DNA from: Sulfurivermis sp040755915 | Lineage (GTDB): Bacteria > Pseudomonadota > Gammaproteobacteria > Thiohalomonadales > Thiohalomonadaceae | DNA: 64,000 bases | Assembly (NCBI GenBank): GCA_040755915.1 | Contig: JBFLWM010000020.1 | Span: 1 to 64,000 of the forward strand | Reading direction: 5' to 3' | Shown: positions 13,930-22,799 of the stretch, one piece after another | Numbering within the stretch: the stretch's first letter is position 1 | Layout: the number at the start of each line of letters is the position of its first letter | The notes under the pieces: generated by a model | Seen by the model: the letters and a program-made list of their open reading frames with translations, nothing else | The model's database searches: none | What the model was told of the DNA's origin: nothing | Made by a program: the position numbers and the translations under genes

Positions 13930-16473
13930 TTACGCCCGCATCACCTTGACCGCGCACTTCTTGAAGTCCGTTTCCTTGGAAATCGGACAGGTCGCGTCGA
14001 GGGTCAGCTTGTTGACCAGACGGCCGGCGTCGAACCAGGGGATGTAGATCAGTCCCTCGGGCGGACGGTTGCGGCCGCGCGTCTCCACCATCAGCGTGAT
14101 CTCGCCGCGGCGGCTCGCCACCTTGGCCATCATGCCGCGCTTGAGGCCGCGCTTCTCGGCATCCTTCGGGTGCATGAACAGGATCGCGTCCGGGAAGGCG
14201 CGATACAGTTCCGGCACGCGGCGCGTCATGGAGCCGGAGTGCCAGTGCTCCAGCACGCGGCCGGTGGACATCCACAGGTCGTATTCCTGGTCCGGTGCCT
14301 CGGCCGCCGGCTCGTAGGGCAGGGCGATGATGTTGGCCTTGCCGTCCTTGTTGCCGTAGAACTGCCAGCCGGCGCCCGCCGGCACATGCGCGTCATAACC
14401 TTCCTTGTAGCGCCACAGCGTCTCCTTGCCGTTGATCACCGGCCAGCGCAGGCCGCGCACCTGATGGTAGTGATCGAACTCGGCCAGCTCGTGGCCCTTC
14501 TTCGGACCTTCCAGGGAGAAGATGCGGTACTCCTCGTACAGGCCCTTCTGCACGTAGAAACCGTAGCGCTCCGATTCGTCGTTGCCGTAGACGTTGCCCT
14601 GGGCATCGGTGACCTTCTGCTTCGGGAACTTGTTCACCGCACCGTTGGCGAACAGGATGTCGAACAGGGTCTTGCCCTTGTACTCCGGCTTCTTGGCGAG
14701 CAGTTCCGCCGGCCACACCTCCTCCACCTTGAAGCGCTTGGAGAACTCCATCAGCTGCATCAGGTCGGACTGCGCCTCGCCCGGCGCCTTCACCTGCTGG
14801 CGCCAGAACTGGGTGCGCCGTTCGGCGTTGCCGTAGGCGCCTTCCTTCTCCACCCACATCGCCGTCGGCAGGATCAGATCGGCGGCCATGGCGGAGACGG
14901 TGGGATAGGGATCGGACACCACGATGAAGTTGGCCGGATTGCGCCAGCCCGGATACAGCTCGTCGTTGATGTTGGGACCGGCCTGCATGTTGTTGTTGCA
15001 CATCTGCCAGTAGCAGTTGATCTTGCCGTCCTTCAGCAGACGCGCCATCAACACCGCATGGGCACCGACCTTGCCGTTGAGGGTTCCGTCCGGCAGCTTC
15101 CACACCTTCTCGGAGAAGGCGCGGTGATCGGCGTTGGCCACCACCAGGTCGGCGGGCAGGCGATGGGCGAAGGTGCCCACCTCGCGCGCGGTGCCGCAGG
15201 CGGAGGGCTGGCCGGTGAGCGAGAACGGACCGTTGCCCGGCTCGGAGATCTTGCCGGTGAGCAGATGGATGTTATAGACGAGGTTGTTCACCCAGGTGCC
15301 GCGGGTGTGCTGGTTGAAGCCCATGGTCCAGTAGGACACCACCTTGCGCTTCGGATCGGCATACAGCTCGGCCAGCTCGATGAGCTGCTCCTTCGGCACC
15401 TTGGACAATTTCGCGACCTTCTCCACGGTGTACTCGGCGACGAATTTCTTGTACTCCTCGAAGTCGATGGGGTCCATCTTGCCGGCCGTGGCGACATTCG
15501 CCGCCTTCTGCTCGCGCGGATCGTTCGGGCGCAGACCGTAACCGATGTCCGTGGCACCCTTCTTGAAGTTGACGTGCTTGGCGATGAAATCCTTGTTCAC
15601 CTTGCCGTTCTGGATGATGTAATTGGCGATGAAGTTGAGGATCGCCAGGTCGGTCTGCGGCTCGAACACGATGGGCAGGTCGGCCAGCTCGAAGCTGCGA
15701 TGTTCGAAGGTGGACAGCACCGCCACCTTGACATGGTTGGCGGTGAGGCGACGATCGGTCAGACGCGACCACAGGATCGGGTGCATCTCCGCCATGTTGG
15801 AGCCCCACAGCACGAAGGCATCGGCATGCTCCAGGTCGTCATAACAGCCCATCGGCTCGTCGGCGCCGAAGGTGCGGATGAAACCCGCCACCGCCGAGGC
15901 CATGCAGTGCCGCGCATTGGGATCGATGTTGTTGGAACGGAAGCCGGCCTTGAACAGTTTGGCGGCGGCATAGCCTTCCCACACCGTCCACTGCCCCGAG
16001 CCGAACATGGAGATGCTGGAGGTCATCTGATCCACCGGCTTGCCGGCATTGGCCGCCATGTCCTTCTTCAGCGACTCCTTCCACTTCTGGGCCATGATGT
16101 CGTAGGCCTGGTCCCAGCTGATCTCGGTGAACTCGCCTTCCTTGTCGTACTTGCCGTTCTTCATGCGCAGCAGCGGCTTGGTCAGGCGATCCTTGCCGTA
16201 CATGATCTTGGAAAGGAAATAACCCTTGATGCAGTTGAGGCCGCGGTTGACCGGCGCGTCCGGGTCGCCCTGGGTGGCGACGACGCGGCCGTCCTGGGTG
16301 CCGATGAGCACGCTGCAGCCGGTGCCGCAGAAACGACAGGCGGCCTTGTCCCAGCGGATCTTGCTGCTTGTGGAAGCCAGCGCGGTGTTGATGCCGGGCA
16401 CGGTGATTCCGGCAGCGGCAGCCGTGGCGGCGATGGCATTGGTCTTGATGAAATCACGCCTGGTCAGTTTCAT
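13930..16473 (-). CDS. napA: NapA, catalytic molybdenum subunit of periplasmic nitrate reductase
   Basis: An 847-aa bis-MGD enzyme that reduces nitrate to nitrite in the periplasm. It has a Tat signal (LTRRDFIKT), an N-terminal [4Fe-4S] site (C46, C49, C53 in CRFCGTGCSV and C81 in LNCIKGYF) and the molybdenum-ligand cysteine C190 (NARHCMASAV). Length is typical. An aggagg site precedes the ATG, which overlaps the napD stop by 4 bases. The cofactor depends on moaA, encoded divergently 1 kb away, and export depends on NapD and the Tat system at 48.7-50.3 kb. Confidence 0.97.
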   Translation of the reverse strand: MKLTRRDFIKTNAIAATAAAAGITVPGINTALASTSSKIRWDKAACRFCGTGCSVLIGTQDGRVVATQGDPDAPVNRGLNCIKGYFLSKIMYGKDRLTKPLLRMKNGKYDKEGEFTEISWDQAYDIMAQKWKESLKKDMAANAGKPVDQMTSSISMFGSGQWTVWEGYAAAKLFKAGFRSNNIDPNARHCMASAVAGFIRTFGADEPMGCYDDLEHADAFVLWGSNMAEMHPILWSRLTDRRLTANHVKVAVLSTFEHRSFELADLPIVFEPQTDLAILNFIANYIIQNGKVNKDFIAKHVNFKKGATDIGYGLRPNDPREQKAANVATAGKMDPIDFEEYKKFVAEYTVEKVAKLSKVPKEQLIELAELYADPKRKVVSYWTMGFNQHTRGTWVNNLVYNIHLLTGKISEPGNGPFSLTGQPSACGTAREVGTFAHRLPADLVVANADHRAFSEKVWKLPDGTLNGKVGAHAVLMARLLKDGKINCYWQMCNNNMQAGPNINDELYPGWRNPANFIVVSDPYPTVSAMAADLILPTAMWVEKEGAYGNAERRTQFWRQQVKAPGEAQSDLMQLMEFSKRFKVEEVWPAELLAKKPEYKGKTLFDILFANGAVNKFPKQKVTDAQGNVYGNDESERYGFYVQKGLYEEYRIFSLEGPKKGHELAEFDHYHQVRGLRWPVINGKETLWRYKEGYDAHVPAGAGWQFYGNKDGKANIIALPYEPAAEAPDQEYDLWMSTGRVLEHWHSGSMTRRVPELYRAFPDAILFMHPKDAEKRGLKRGMMAKVASRRGEITLMVETRGRNRPPEGLIYIPWFDAGRLVNKLTLDATCPISKETDFKKCAVKVMRA

Positions 16474-16760
16474 TGCGAGGCCTCCTGTTCGGTAACGTCA
16501 TTCTCGAATTGGTGATAGATCATCGCGGCAGACAGCACGCCTTCGACGTCGTATAGACGCATTACTGTTTCGCCTGTCATGCGCTCTGCACTCTCTTCCA
16601 CCGTCACCACCATCTTGCCTTCCGGGGTAACGGCGTGAACTTCGACGCCGGGCAGTTGCGTCAGCTGTGCCCGCACCCGCTCGATATGCGCGGGCGCGGC
16701 ATGCACCAGCACGCCGGCAACGGAAATGGAGGTTGCATCCTGGTTCAATGCTTCATTCAT
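16470..16760 (-). CDS. napD: NapD, NapA signal-peptide chaperone
   Basis: A 96-aa cytoplasmic protein of the NapD family, which binds the twin-arginine signal of NapA and delays export until the cofactor is inserted. The start SISVAGVLVHAAP and the GKMVVTVE segment match the family. An upstream in-frame extension of 53 codons lacks family similarity and overlaps napF, so the ATG at 16760 is chosen. That ATG overlaps the napF stop by 4 bases. Confidence 0.92.
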   Translation of the reverse strand: MNEALNQDATSISVAGVLVHAAPAHIERVRAQLTQLPGVEVHAVTPEGKMVVTVEESAERMTGETVMRLYDVEGVLSAAMIYHQFENDVTEQEASQ

Positions 16761-17269
16761 GCGGATACCTCGACGGGATGGGGGCCGTAGCTCATGCCGA
16801 TGGCAGCGGCGGGACACGGGGCAACACAGGCACCACAGCCGTTGCACAGCGCGGTGTTGATCTCCGGCGGCGCGACACGGCCGGCGGTGGGACGGAAGCG
16901 GATGGCGCGCGCATCGCATTGCTCGCCGCAGCTGCGGCAGATCACGCCATGGTGGGTAAGACAGTCGTTGCCGATGCCGGCGCGCAACTGCCAGGGCGCC
17001 TCGCCCTCATTGGCACGCAGCGCGCCGCGGGTGCAGCTGTCGAGACAGGCGCGGCAGAAGGTGCACTCGCCGCGCTGGAAATCGACCTTGGGGAAACCGC
17101 CGCGCCCGGCACTGAGCAGGCCTTGCGGACAGGCGCTGATGCACTGGCTGCAGCGATCGCAGCGCTCGATGAACAGCCATTCCTCCAGCGCCCAGGGCGG
17201 ACGCACGGCACGCCGCTCGCCGCGAAAATCGCCGCGCAGGAACTGCGTTCTGCTAATCGCCATATCCAT
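16757..17269 (-). CDS. napF: NapF, ferredoxin-type maturation protein
   Basis: A 170-aa cytoplasmic iron-sulfur protein and first gene of the nap operon. Cysteine groups are CDRCSQCISACP, CTFCRACLDSC, CRSCGEQC (with an upstream C) and CNGCGACVAPCP. NapF interacts with NapA in the cytoplasm before export and helps assemble its cluster. An RRxFLRG-like start (SRTQFLRGDFRG) is typical of the family. Promoter and operator sites lie upstream at 17345 and 17463. Confidence 0.92.
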   Translation of the reverse strand: MDMAISRTQFLRGDFRGERRAVRPPWALEEWLFIERCDRCSQCISACPQGLLSAGRGGFPKVDFQRGECTFCRACLDSCTRGALRANEGEAPWQLRAGIGNDCLTHHGVICRSCGEQCDARAIRFRPTAGRVAPPEINTALCNGCGACVAPCPAAAIGMSYGPHPVEVSA

Positions 17270-17344
17270 CGTGCTGCACCCCTGAGCTGACTGGCGTTGT
17301 CGTTATATGCGTATAAACGCTATGGATTTGGGCACAGTGGGGAC

Positions 17345-17358
17345 TTGATGTAAATCAA
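17345..17358. promoter_or_regulatory. perfect FNR box between napF and moaA
   Basis: ttgatgtaaatcaa matches the FNR consensus TTGAT-N4-ATCAA at all ten conserved positions. It lies 76 bp upstream of the napF start and 188 bp upstream of moaA. Oxygen-limited induction of nap by the FNR protein encoded at 54127 is the likely role. Confidence 0.85.
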
Positions 17359-17462
17359 GCGCCACCGCGCCCTCAGCCGTCACCATGCCCCGCTCACAGG
17401 GAAAACCATCGTTATTTCGGGCAGATACAGGACGCGACGCATCTCCCTGCCCTCTGTGGGGG

Positions 17463-17478
17463 TACTCCTTCAGAGGTA
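17463..17478. promoter_or_regulatory. NarL/NarP-type 7-2-7 inverted heptamer site
   Basis: tactccttcagaggta fits TACYNMT-N2-AKNRGTA exactly, the 7-2-7 arrangement bound by nitrate-responsive regulators NarP and NarL in enterobacteria. It lies 68 bp upstream of moaA and 194 bp upstream of napF. No narPQ or narXL genes are in the window, so the regulator is inferred. Confidence 0.55.
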
Positions 17479-17546
17479 GTGCGGATGGCAGCGAAAATGC
17501 GCCAAACACTTGCATCATGACGGCGGAAGGACTAGAAACTCACCCC

Positions 17547-18530
17547 ATGTCCCACACGCTTACCGACACCTACGGCAGACGCATCACCTATCTGCGCCTT
17601 TCGGTCACCGACCGCTGTGACCTGCGCTGCTTTTACTGCCTGCCGCAGGGCTTCACCGGTTTTGAAGTACCGGAACACTGGCTCGACTTCGACGAAATCG
17701 GGCGCGTGGTTGCCGCCTTCGCCGAGATGGGCGTGCAGCGCCTGCGTCTCACCGGCGGCGAACCGCTGGTGCGCAGGGGCCTGCCCGATCTCGCGGCACA
17801 GCTTGCCGCCATCCCCGGCATCGACGATCTGTCCCTGTCCACCAACGCCGTGCAACTGGCCAAACATGCGCAGGCGCTGAAACAGGCCGGCGTGTCACGC
17901 CTCAATGTCAGTCTCGATTCGATCCAGGCCGACAGATTCAAACAGATCACCGGCGGCCCGCTGGACAAGGTGCTGCGCGGCCTGGCGACGGCGCAGCAGG
18001 CGGGCTTCCATCCCATCAAGCTCAACATGGTGGTGATGAAGGGGGTCAACGACGACGAGGTCGAGGCGATGGTGCAGTTCTGCATCGAGCACGGCTACAC
18101 CCTGCGCTTCATCGAGACGATGCCCATGGGCGACACCGGCCGCGATGCCGCCGATCACTACCTCGATCTGCGCGAGGTGCGCGCGCGGCTGGAACAGCGC
18201 TTCGAACTCGTTGATGCCGTAATGCCCGGCGGCGGCCCGGCCAAGTACGTGCAGGTGGCCGGCACCGACCTCAAGCTCGGCTTCATCACCCCGATCTCGC
18301 AGCACTTCTGCGACACCTGCAACCGCGTGCGGCTCGGTGTCGACGGCACCCTCTACCTCTGCCTCGGCCAGGACCACAGCGTCGAACTGCGCCCGCACCT
18401 GCGCCAGGGCATCTCCCACGACGGCCTGGTCAATCTCCTCACCGAGGCCATCGCCCGCAAACCCCACAAGCACGAGTTCCGCGAAAAGCCCACCCAGGTC
18501 GTGCGCTTCATGTCGCAAACCGGCGGCTGA
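17547..18530 (+). CDS. moaA: GTP 3',8-cyclase MoaA (molybdenum cofactor synthesis)
   Basis: A 327-aa radical SAM enzyme that converts GTP to 3',8-cyclo-GTP, the first step of molybdopterin synthesis. The radical SAM cluster motif is CDLRCFYC. The C-terminal second cluster is CDTCNRVRLG followed by LYLCLG, and the chain ends in the conserved Gly-Gly tail. The family start is near MSHTLTD; ATG 17547 fits but lacks a well-spaced ribosome site, and ATG 17517 is an alternative. Its divergence from nap, sharing a control region, suggests co-regulation with the Mo enzyme NapA. Confidence 0.94.
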   Translation: MSHTLTDTYGRRITYLRLSVTDRCDLRCFYCLPQGFTGFEVPEHWLDFDEIGRVVAAFAEMGVQRLRLTGGEPLVRRGLPDLAAQLAAIPGIDDLSLSTNAVQLAKHAQALKQAGVSRLNVSLDSIQADRFKQITGGPLDKVLRGLATAQQAGFHPIKLNMVVMKGVNDDEVEAMVQFCIEHGYTLRFIETMPMGDTGRDAADHYLDLREVRARLEQRFELVDAVMPGGGPAKYVQVAGTDLKLGFITPISQHFCDTCNRVRLGVDGTLYLCLGQDHSVELRPHLRQGISHDGLVNLLTEAIARKPHKHEFREKPTQVVRFMSQTGG

Positions 18531-18627
18531 TCCCCCCGCTGCACCGCTGCTTTCCTTGCCCCGGTCCCGGGGCTATGATGTAACGCGCTGATTTACACCA
18601 CATAACAACACATACAGGGAGTGTTTT

Positions 18628-19494
18628 GTGCCGACGGAAAACACGCCGTCCAGTCGGGACGAGGGGGAGCAGATCGCCCTGGAGCAGGACCTGCTGCGGA
18701 CGCTGGAGGCCGAGATCGCCAGCAACCGCCTGGTGCTGCCCACCCTGCCGGAGATCGCCCTGCGCGTGCGTGAGCTGATGGCGCAGCCGGATTGCTCGGC
18801 CACCCAGCTGGCACGACTCATCAGCAGCGACGCCGCCCTGGCGGCACGCCTGCTCAAGGTGGCCAACAGCAGCAGCTACCGCGGCCACAAGACCATCGAC
18901 AACATCCAGACCGCCATCACGCGCCTCGGCATGCAGCTGGTGCGCTCGCTGGTGACGCAACTGGCCCTGTTGCAGTCGCTGCACGGCAGCAACGCCGACA
19001 TCGGCCGTCAGCTCGCCGTCCTGTCGCGTCACAGCCTGGAGATCGGCGCACACTGCCACGCCCTCGCCCAGTGCTACACCAAACTCGACCCGGAAGAGGC
19101 CCTGCTGGCGGGCCTGGTGCACGACATCGGCAAACTGCCGCTGCTGCTGCGCCTGCGCAGCCTGGGCGGTACTGGCGAAATGGCCGACCAGCTGGCGCGC
19201 CGCCTGCACGGCCGTGTCGGCGCCATGGTGCTGGAGGCCTGGCACTTCACGCCGGAGATGGTGGCGGTGGCGGCCGGCCATGAAGACGTGCAGCGCAATC
19301 CCTATGGCGCGCCCGACTATACCGACGTGGTGCTGCTGTCCCATCTGCTGCTGCACCTGCGCCAGAACCGGCAGCAGCCATGGGCCGAACAGCTGCCCGT
19401 GTTCCGCAAGCTGCGCCGCAGTCCGCAGCAGATGCTCGACGACGACATGCTGGCGCAACACACCCGCGCCGCCCTAGAGCGCCTGAGCACATGA
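18628..19494 (+). CDS. HDOD-domain signalling protein
   Basis: A 288-aa soluble protein with an HDOD domain across about residues 30-240. Typical segments are LPTLPEIALRV, LISSDAALAARLLKVANSS and NIQTAITRLG. An HD-like GLVHDIGKLPLL is retained, which many HDOD proteins lack. The GTG start has gggag 7 bases upstream. HDOD proteins act in stress and c-di-GMP related signalling without a single agreed activity. It is transcribed alone or ahead of the metal cluster. Confidence 0.85.
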   Translation: MPTENTPSSRDEGEQIALEQDLLRTLEAEIASNRLVLPTLPEIALRVRELMAQPDCSATQLARLISSDAALAARLLKVANSSSYRGHKTIDNIQTAITRLGMQLVRSLVTQLALLQSLHGSNADIGRQLAVLSRHSLEIGAHCHALAQCYTKLDPEEALLAGLVHDIGKLPLLLRLRSLGGTGEMADQLARRLHGRVGAMVLEAWHFTPEMVAVAAGHEDVQRNPYGAPDYTDVVLLSHLLLHLRQNRQQPWAEQLPVFRKLRRSPQQMLDDDMLAQHTRAALERLST

Positions 19495-19531
19495 CGCGCG
19501 CGCTTTGACATCCCGGCACGGTTGCTGAAGA

Positions 19532-19846
19532 ATGCTGCTCCGTTTTCACCCATATCCCGCCCCGATGCCGCAGCGTGCATTGCACATCGTTCTGGCCCTG
19601 GCCCTGCTGCTGTTCTCCTGGGTCGAGCTGGAACACAGCACCGACCTCGACGCCCACCATGGCGGCGGGAGCTGTGCCGTGTGCGTGTTCGCCAGTCCGC
19701 TGGGCAACGGCATCACACCCGCTGCCACGCTGTTCCTGCCGTCACCGCAGGTCACGTTCATCCCGCAGCAGACGATGGCGGCGGCTATCCTGCCGCAGCC
19801 GTACCGTCACACCCTGGGCCAGCGCGGCCCGCCGCCGCACTCCTGA
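19532..19846 (+). CDS. small exported protein with His/Cys motif, DUF2946-like
   Basis: A 104-aa protein with one N-terminal hydrophobic helix (LHIVLALALLLFSWVELEH) and a short HHGGGSCAVC metal-binding-like motif. The C-terminus is proline rich. Size, helix and motif resemble DUF2946 family proteins, which are often found beside metal transport or TonB-linked receptor genes. It is upstream of an outer membrane protein and a ZnuA-like gene, so a role in metal uptake is inferred from position only. Confidence 0.6.
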   Translation: MLLRFHPYPAPMPQRALHIVLALALLLFSWVELEHSTDLDAHHGGGSCAVCVFASPLGNGITPAATLFLPSPQVTFIPQQTMAAAILPQPYRHTLGQRGPPPHS

Positions 19847-19921
19847 TCCACCAGCAATCCCTGACGGACCCGCCCGATGCACGTGGCGGGCCTGTTGATT
19901 TGCAATTTCAGGAGCCAAATC

Positions 19922-21118
19922 ATGAAACGCATTGCACTGGCCATCGCGGCCTGCTGCGCGGCGCCCGTCGGCGCCGCCGAGAACCACAGCTTCAACCCGG
20001 ACATCTCCCTCATCCTGCAGGGCCGTTACCTCAACGCCGAGGACATCGCGGAGCGCCACATCACCGGCTTCCTGCCCGCCGGCCACGACCACGGCAGCGA
20101 GCGCGGCTTCTCCCTCGATCACAGCGAACTGATGCTGTCGGCCAACATCGATCAGGCCTTCCGCGGTCAGGCCAATTTCGCCGTTGCCGATGGCGAGGTG
20201 GAGGTCGAGGAGGCCTGGTTCCAGACCCTCGGCCTGGGCCAGGGTTTCACCGTCAAGGGCGGACGCTTCCTGTCCGGCATCGGCTACAGCAACGAGCAGC
20301 ACCCCCACGCCTGGGACTTCGCCGATCAGAGCCTGGTCTACCAGGCGCTGTTCGGCGCACACCTGATCCATGACGGCGTGCAGCTGCGCTGGCTGGCGCC
20401 CACCGCCACCTTCGTCGAATTCGGCGTCGAGGCCGCGCGCGGCCAGTACTTCCCCGGCGCCGAAGCAGGCGGCGACAAGAACGGCGCCGGCAGCGCCGCC
20501 GCCTTCGTGCACATCGGCGACGACTGGAACGAGTCGCACAGCTGGCGCACCGGCGTGTCGTACCTGCATGCCGCCCCCAAGGCACGCGAGTCGCACCTGG
20601 AGGATGCCGGCGAAACCGAGGCGCTCACCGTGTTCAGCGGCGACTCCAACACCTGGCTGGTGGACTTCGTGTGGAAGTGGGCGCCGGATGGCAACAGGCG
20701 CGAGCGCAATTTCAAGTTGCAGGCCGAATACTTCCAGCGCGAGGAAAAGGGCGAACTCACCTGCGAGGACAACAGTGCCGACGGCGGCGTATGCAATGAC
20801 ACCACCGGCCGCTACAACGCCGACCAGTCCGGTTTCTATGCCCAGGCGGTATACCAGTTCATGCCGCGCTGGCGCGTCGGCTACCGCTACGACCGGCTCG
20901 ACTCCGGCACGGTGGATTTCGGCGCCAATGCCGGCCTGCTGGAGCACACCGATTACCAGCCGACACGCCATGGCCTGATGCTGGACTACTCGCCGTCGGA
21001 GTTCTCGCGCCTGCGCCTGCAACTGACCCGTGACGAGTCCATGCGCGGCGTGACCGACAATCAGGTCACCCTGCAGTATGCAATGAGCCTCGGCGCGCAT
21101 GGCGCGCACCGCTTCTGA
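19922..21118 (+). CDS. outer membrane beta-barrel protein of a metal-uptake cluster
   Basis: A 398-aa predicted outer membrane protein. A signal peptide (MKRIALAIAACCAAPVGAAE) is followed by alternating hydrophobic beta-strand patterns with aromatic residues. Sequence GHDHGSERGFSLDHSE is histidine rich. A disulfide-like pair lies in TCEDNSADGGVC. The ATG at 19922 is preferred to an upstream in-frame ATG because caggag precedes it and the signal peptide starts there. It directly precedes the ZnuA-like gene; zinc-regulated outer membrane proteins with this layout are known in other gammaproteobacteria. Confidence 0.75.
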   Translation: MKRIALAIAACCAAPVGAAENHSFNPDISLILQGRYLNAEDIAERHITGFLPAGHDHGSERGFSLDHSELMLSANIDQAFRGQANFAVADGEVEVEEAWFQTLGLGQGFTVKGGRFLSGIGYSNEQHPHAWDFADQSLVYQALFGAHLIHDGVQLRWLAPTATFVEFGVEAARGQYFPGAEAGGDKNGAGSAAAFVHIGDDWNESHSWRTGVSYLHAAPKARESHLEDAGETEALTVFSGDSNTWLVDFVWKWAPDGNRRERNFKLQAEYFQREEKGELTCEDNSADGGVCNDTTGRYNADQSGFYAQAVYQFMPRWRVGYRYDRLDSGTVDFGANAGLLEHTDYQPTRHGLMLDYSPSEFSRLRLQLTRDESMRGVTDNQVTLQYAMSLGAHGAHRF

Positions 21119-21129
21119 GGGAGGTCGAC

Positions 21130-22035
21130 ATGAAGCGCTATCTGATCTGTTTTCTGCTGCCCATCGGGCTGTGGTGGCACAGTGCCGCGCACGCCGCATT
21201 GAACGTGCTCGCCTGCGAGCCGGAATGGGGCGCCCTGGTGGCGGAACTGGCCGCTGACAAGGCCGCCATCCACGTTGCCACCACGCCGCGCCAGGACCCG
21301 CACCACATCGAGGCACGCCCCTCGCTCATCGCCCGCGCCCGCAACGCCGACCTGCTGGTCTGCAACGGCGCCGAACTGGAGATCGGCTGGCTGCCGCTGC
21401 TGCAACGCGAGTCCGGCAATACACGCGTTCAACCCGGGCAACCGGGCTGGTTCGAGGCAGCGCAGTATGTGGTGCTGATCGAAAAACCGGAGACGCTGGA
21501 TCGCCGTGCGGGTGACGTCCATGCCGCCGGCAATCCGCACTTTCACGTCGACCCGCGCAACATTCTGCCGGTGGCCACGGCACTGGCGGCACGGCTGGCC
21601 GAGATCGATGCCGCCAACGCGGCCCATTACCAGCACCGGCTGACGGATTTCCGTCAACGCTGGCAGGCGGCCATCGCGCGCTGGGAGCAGCGCGCCGCAC
21701 CGCTCCGGGGCATGCCGGTGGCGGTGCAGCACAGGAACTGGAGTTATCTGCTGCACTGGCTCGGCATGAAAGCCGTCATCGACCTGGAACCGAAGTCCGG
21801 CGTCGAGCCATCGGCGGCCTATCTGGCCGAAGTGGTGCAGCGCCTGCGGCAGACGCCGGTACGCATGGTGCTGCGCGCCAGTTACCATTCGCCGCGCCCG
21901 GCGCAGTGGGTGGCGCAGCACAGCGGCATCGCGGCGGTAGAGTTGCCGTTCACCGTCGGCGCCAGCGAGGGTGCCGGCGATCTGTTCGGCCTGTATGACG
22001 ACATCATCGAACGCCTGCTGGGGGCATCGCCGTGA
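21130..22035 (+). CDS. periplasmic metal-binding protein, ZnuA-like
   Basis: A 301-aa cluster A-I solute-binding protein for a metal ABC transporter. A signal peptide (to AHAA) precedes the first ligand region QDPHHIEARPS, the second NPHFHVDPRN and the third AVQHRNWSYL. The usual His-rich charged loop of ZnuA is absent. Zinc or manganese is the probable substrate; zinc is favoured by the neighbouring genes. It overlaps the next permease gene by 4 bases. Confidence 0.88.
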   Translation: MKRYLICFLLPIGLWWHSAAHAALNVLACEPEWGALVAELAADKAAIHVATTPRQDPHHIEARPSLIARARNADLLVCNGAELEIGWLPLLQRESGNTRVQPGQPGWFEAAQYVVLIEKPETLDRRAGDVHAAGNPHFHVDPRNILPVATALAARLAEIDAANAAHYQHRLTDFRQRWQAAIARWEQRAAPLRGMPVAVQHRNWSYLLHWLGMKAVIDLEPKSGVEPSAAYLAEVVQRLRQTPVRMVLRASYHSPRPAQWVAQHSGIAAVELPFTVGASEGAGDLFGLYDDIIERLLGASP

Positions 22036-22787
22036 TCGACGACCTCGCCATCATCGCACCCGCCTTCGCGGCGGGACTGCTGGTACTGGCCAGCCATGTG
22101 CCGCTCGGTCGGCGCGTACTGGAGCGCGGCATCATCTTCATCGACATCGCCCTCGCCCAGTTCGCCTCCCTCGGCATGGTGCTGGCCCACATCCTGCACC
22201 TGGAGTCGGCCTGGATCACCCAGGCCGGCGCCTTCGCCGCCGCCCTCATCGGCGCCGCCCTGCTCAACCTGAGCGAACGGCTGTGGCCCGAGGTGCAGGA
22301 GGCGATCATCGGCAGCAGCTTCGTGGTGACGGCCTCGCTGGCGATCCTGCTGCTGGCCAACGACCCGCATGGCGGCGAACAGCTGCATGAACTGCTGGTG
22401 GGCCAGATCCTGTGGAGCCGCTGGCAGGACCTGCTGCCGCTGGCCGGCATCACGCTGCTGGTGCTGGGCGCCTGGTTCGGCCTCGATCTGCAACGCTCGC
22501 GTGCCGGCTTCTATCTGCTGTTTGCCCTGGCGGTGACCATGTCGGTGCAGATCGTCGGCGTGTACCTGGTGTTCGCCAGCCTGATCCTGCCGGCGCTGGC
22601 GGTGCGGCACTGCGGCACGCGTCGCGGCCTGGCACTGGGCTACGCCATCGGCGCCCTCGGCTACGGCAGCGGCCTGCTGCTGTCACTGTGGTTTGATCTG
22701 CCCTCCGGTGCCATCATTGTATGCATGCTGGCTGCAGGAACGGCCGTGGTGCTGCCGCTGCTGCAACGGCGCCAATCAACGGCCTGA
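22032..22787 (+). CDS. metal ABC transporter permease, ZnuB-like
   Basis: A 251-aa integral membrane protein of the ABC-3 permease family with about seven or eight helices. The family segment near the C-terminus (VGVYLVFASLILPALAV) is clear. The GTG start overlaps the preceding stop (gtga). It should form a transporter with the upstream binding protein, but no ATPase gene follows, so the ATP-binding subunit must be encoded elsewhere or the system is incomplete. Confidence 0.88.
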   Translation: MIDDLAIIAPAFAAGLLVLASHVPLGRRVLERGIIFIDIALAQFASLGMVLAHILHLESAWITQAGAFAAALIGAALLNLSERLWPEVQEAIIGSSFVVTASLAILLLANDPHGGEQLHELLVGQILWSRWQDLLPLAGITLLVLGAWFGLDLQRSRAGFYLLFALAVTMSVQIVGVYLVFASLILPALAVRHCGTRRGLALGYAIGALGYGSGLLLSLWFDLPSGAIIVCMLAAGTAVVLPLLQRRQSTA

Positions 22788-22799
22788 GGTACACACGCG

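Noticed and set aside
13594..16515. A 973-codon open frame on the plus strand across napA
   Set aside because: It is the antisense shadow of napA in GC-rich DNA; the protein is low complexity and lacks domains, while NapA is certain.
19505..19533. ttgaca ... aagaat as a promoter for the small metal-cluster protein
   Set aside because: The -10 would overlap the start codon at 19532, so it cannot drive the gene as annotated.
19742..21316. A 524-codon minus-strand frame across the outer membrane protein gene
   Set aside because: It is antisense to a protein with a good signal peptide and beta-barrel pattern; its own product looks like random Arg/Ala/Gly-rich translation.
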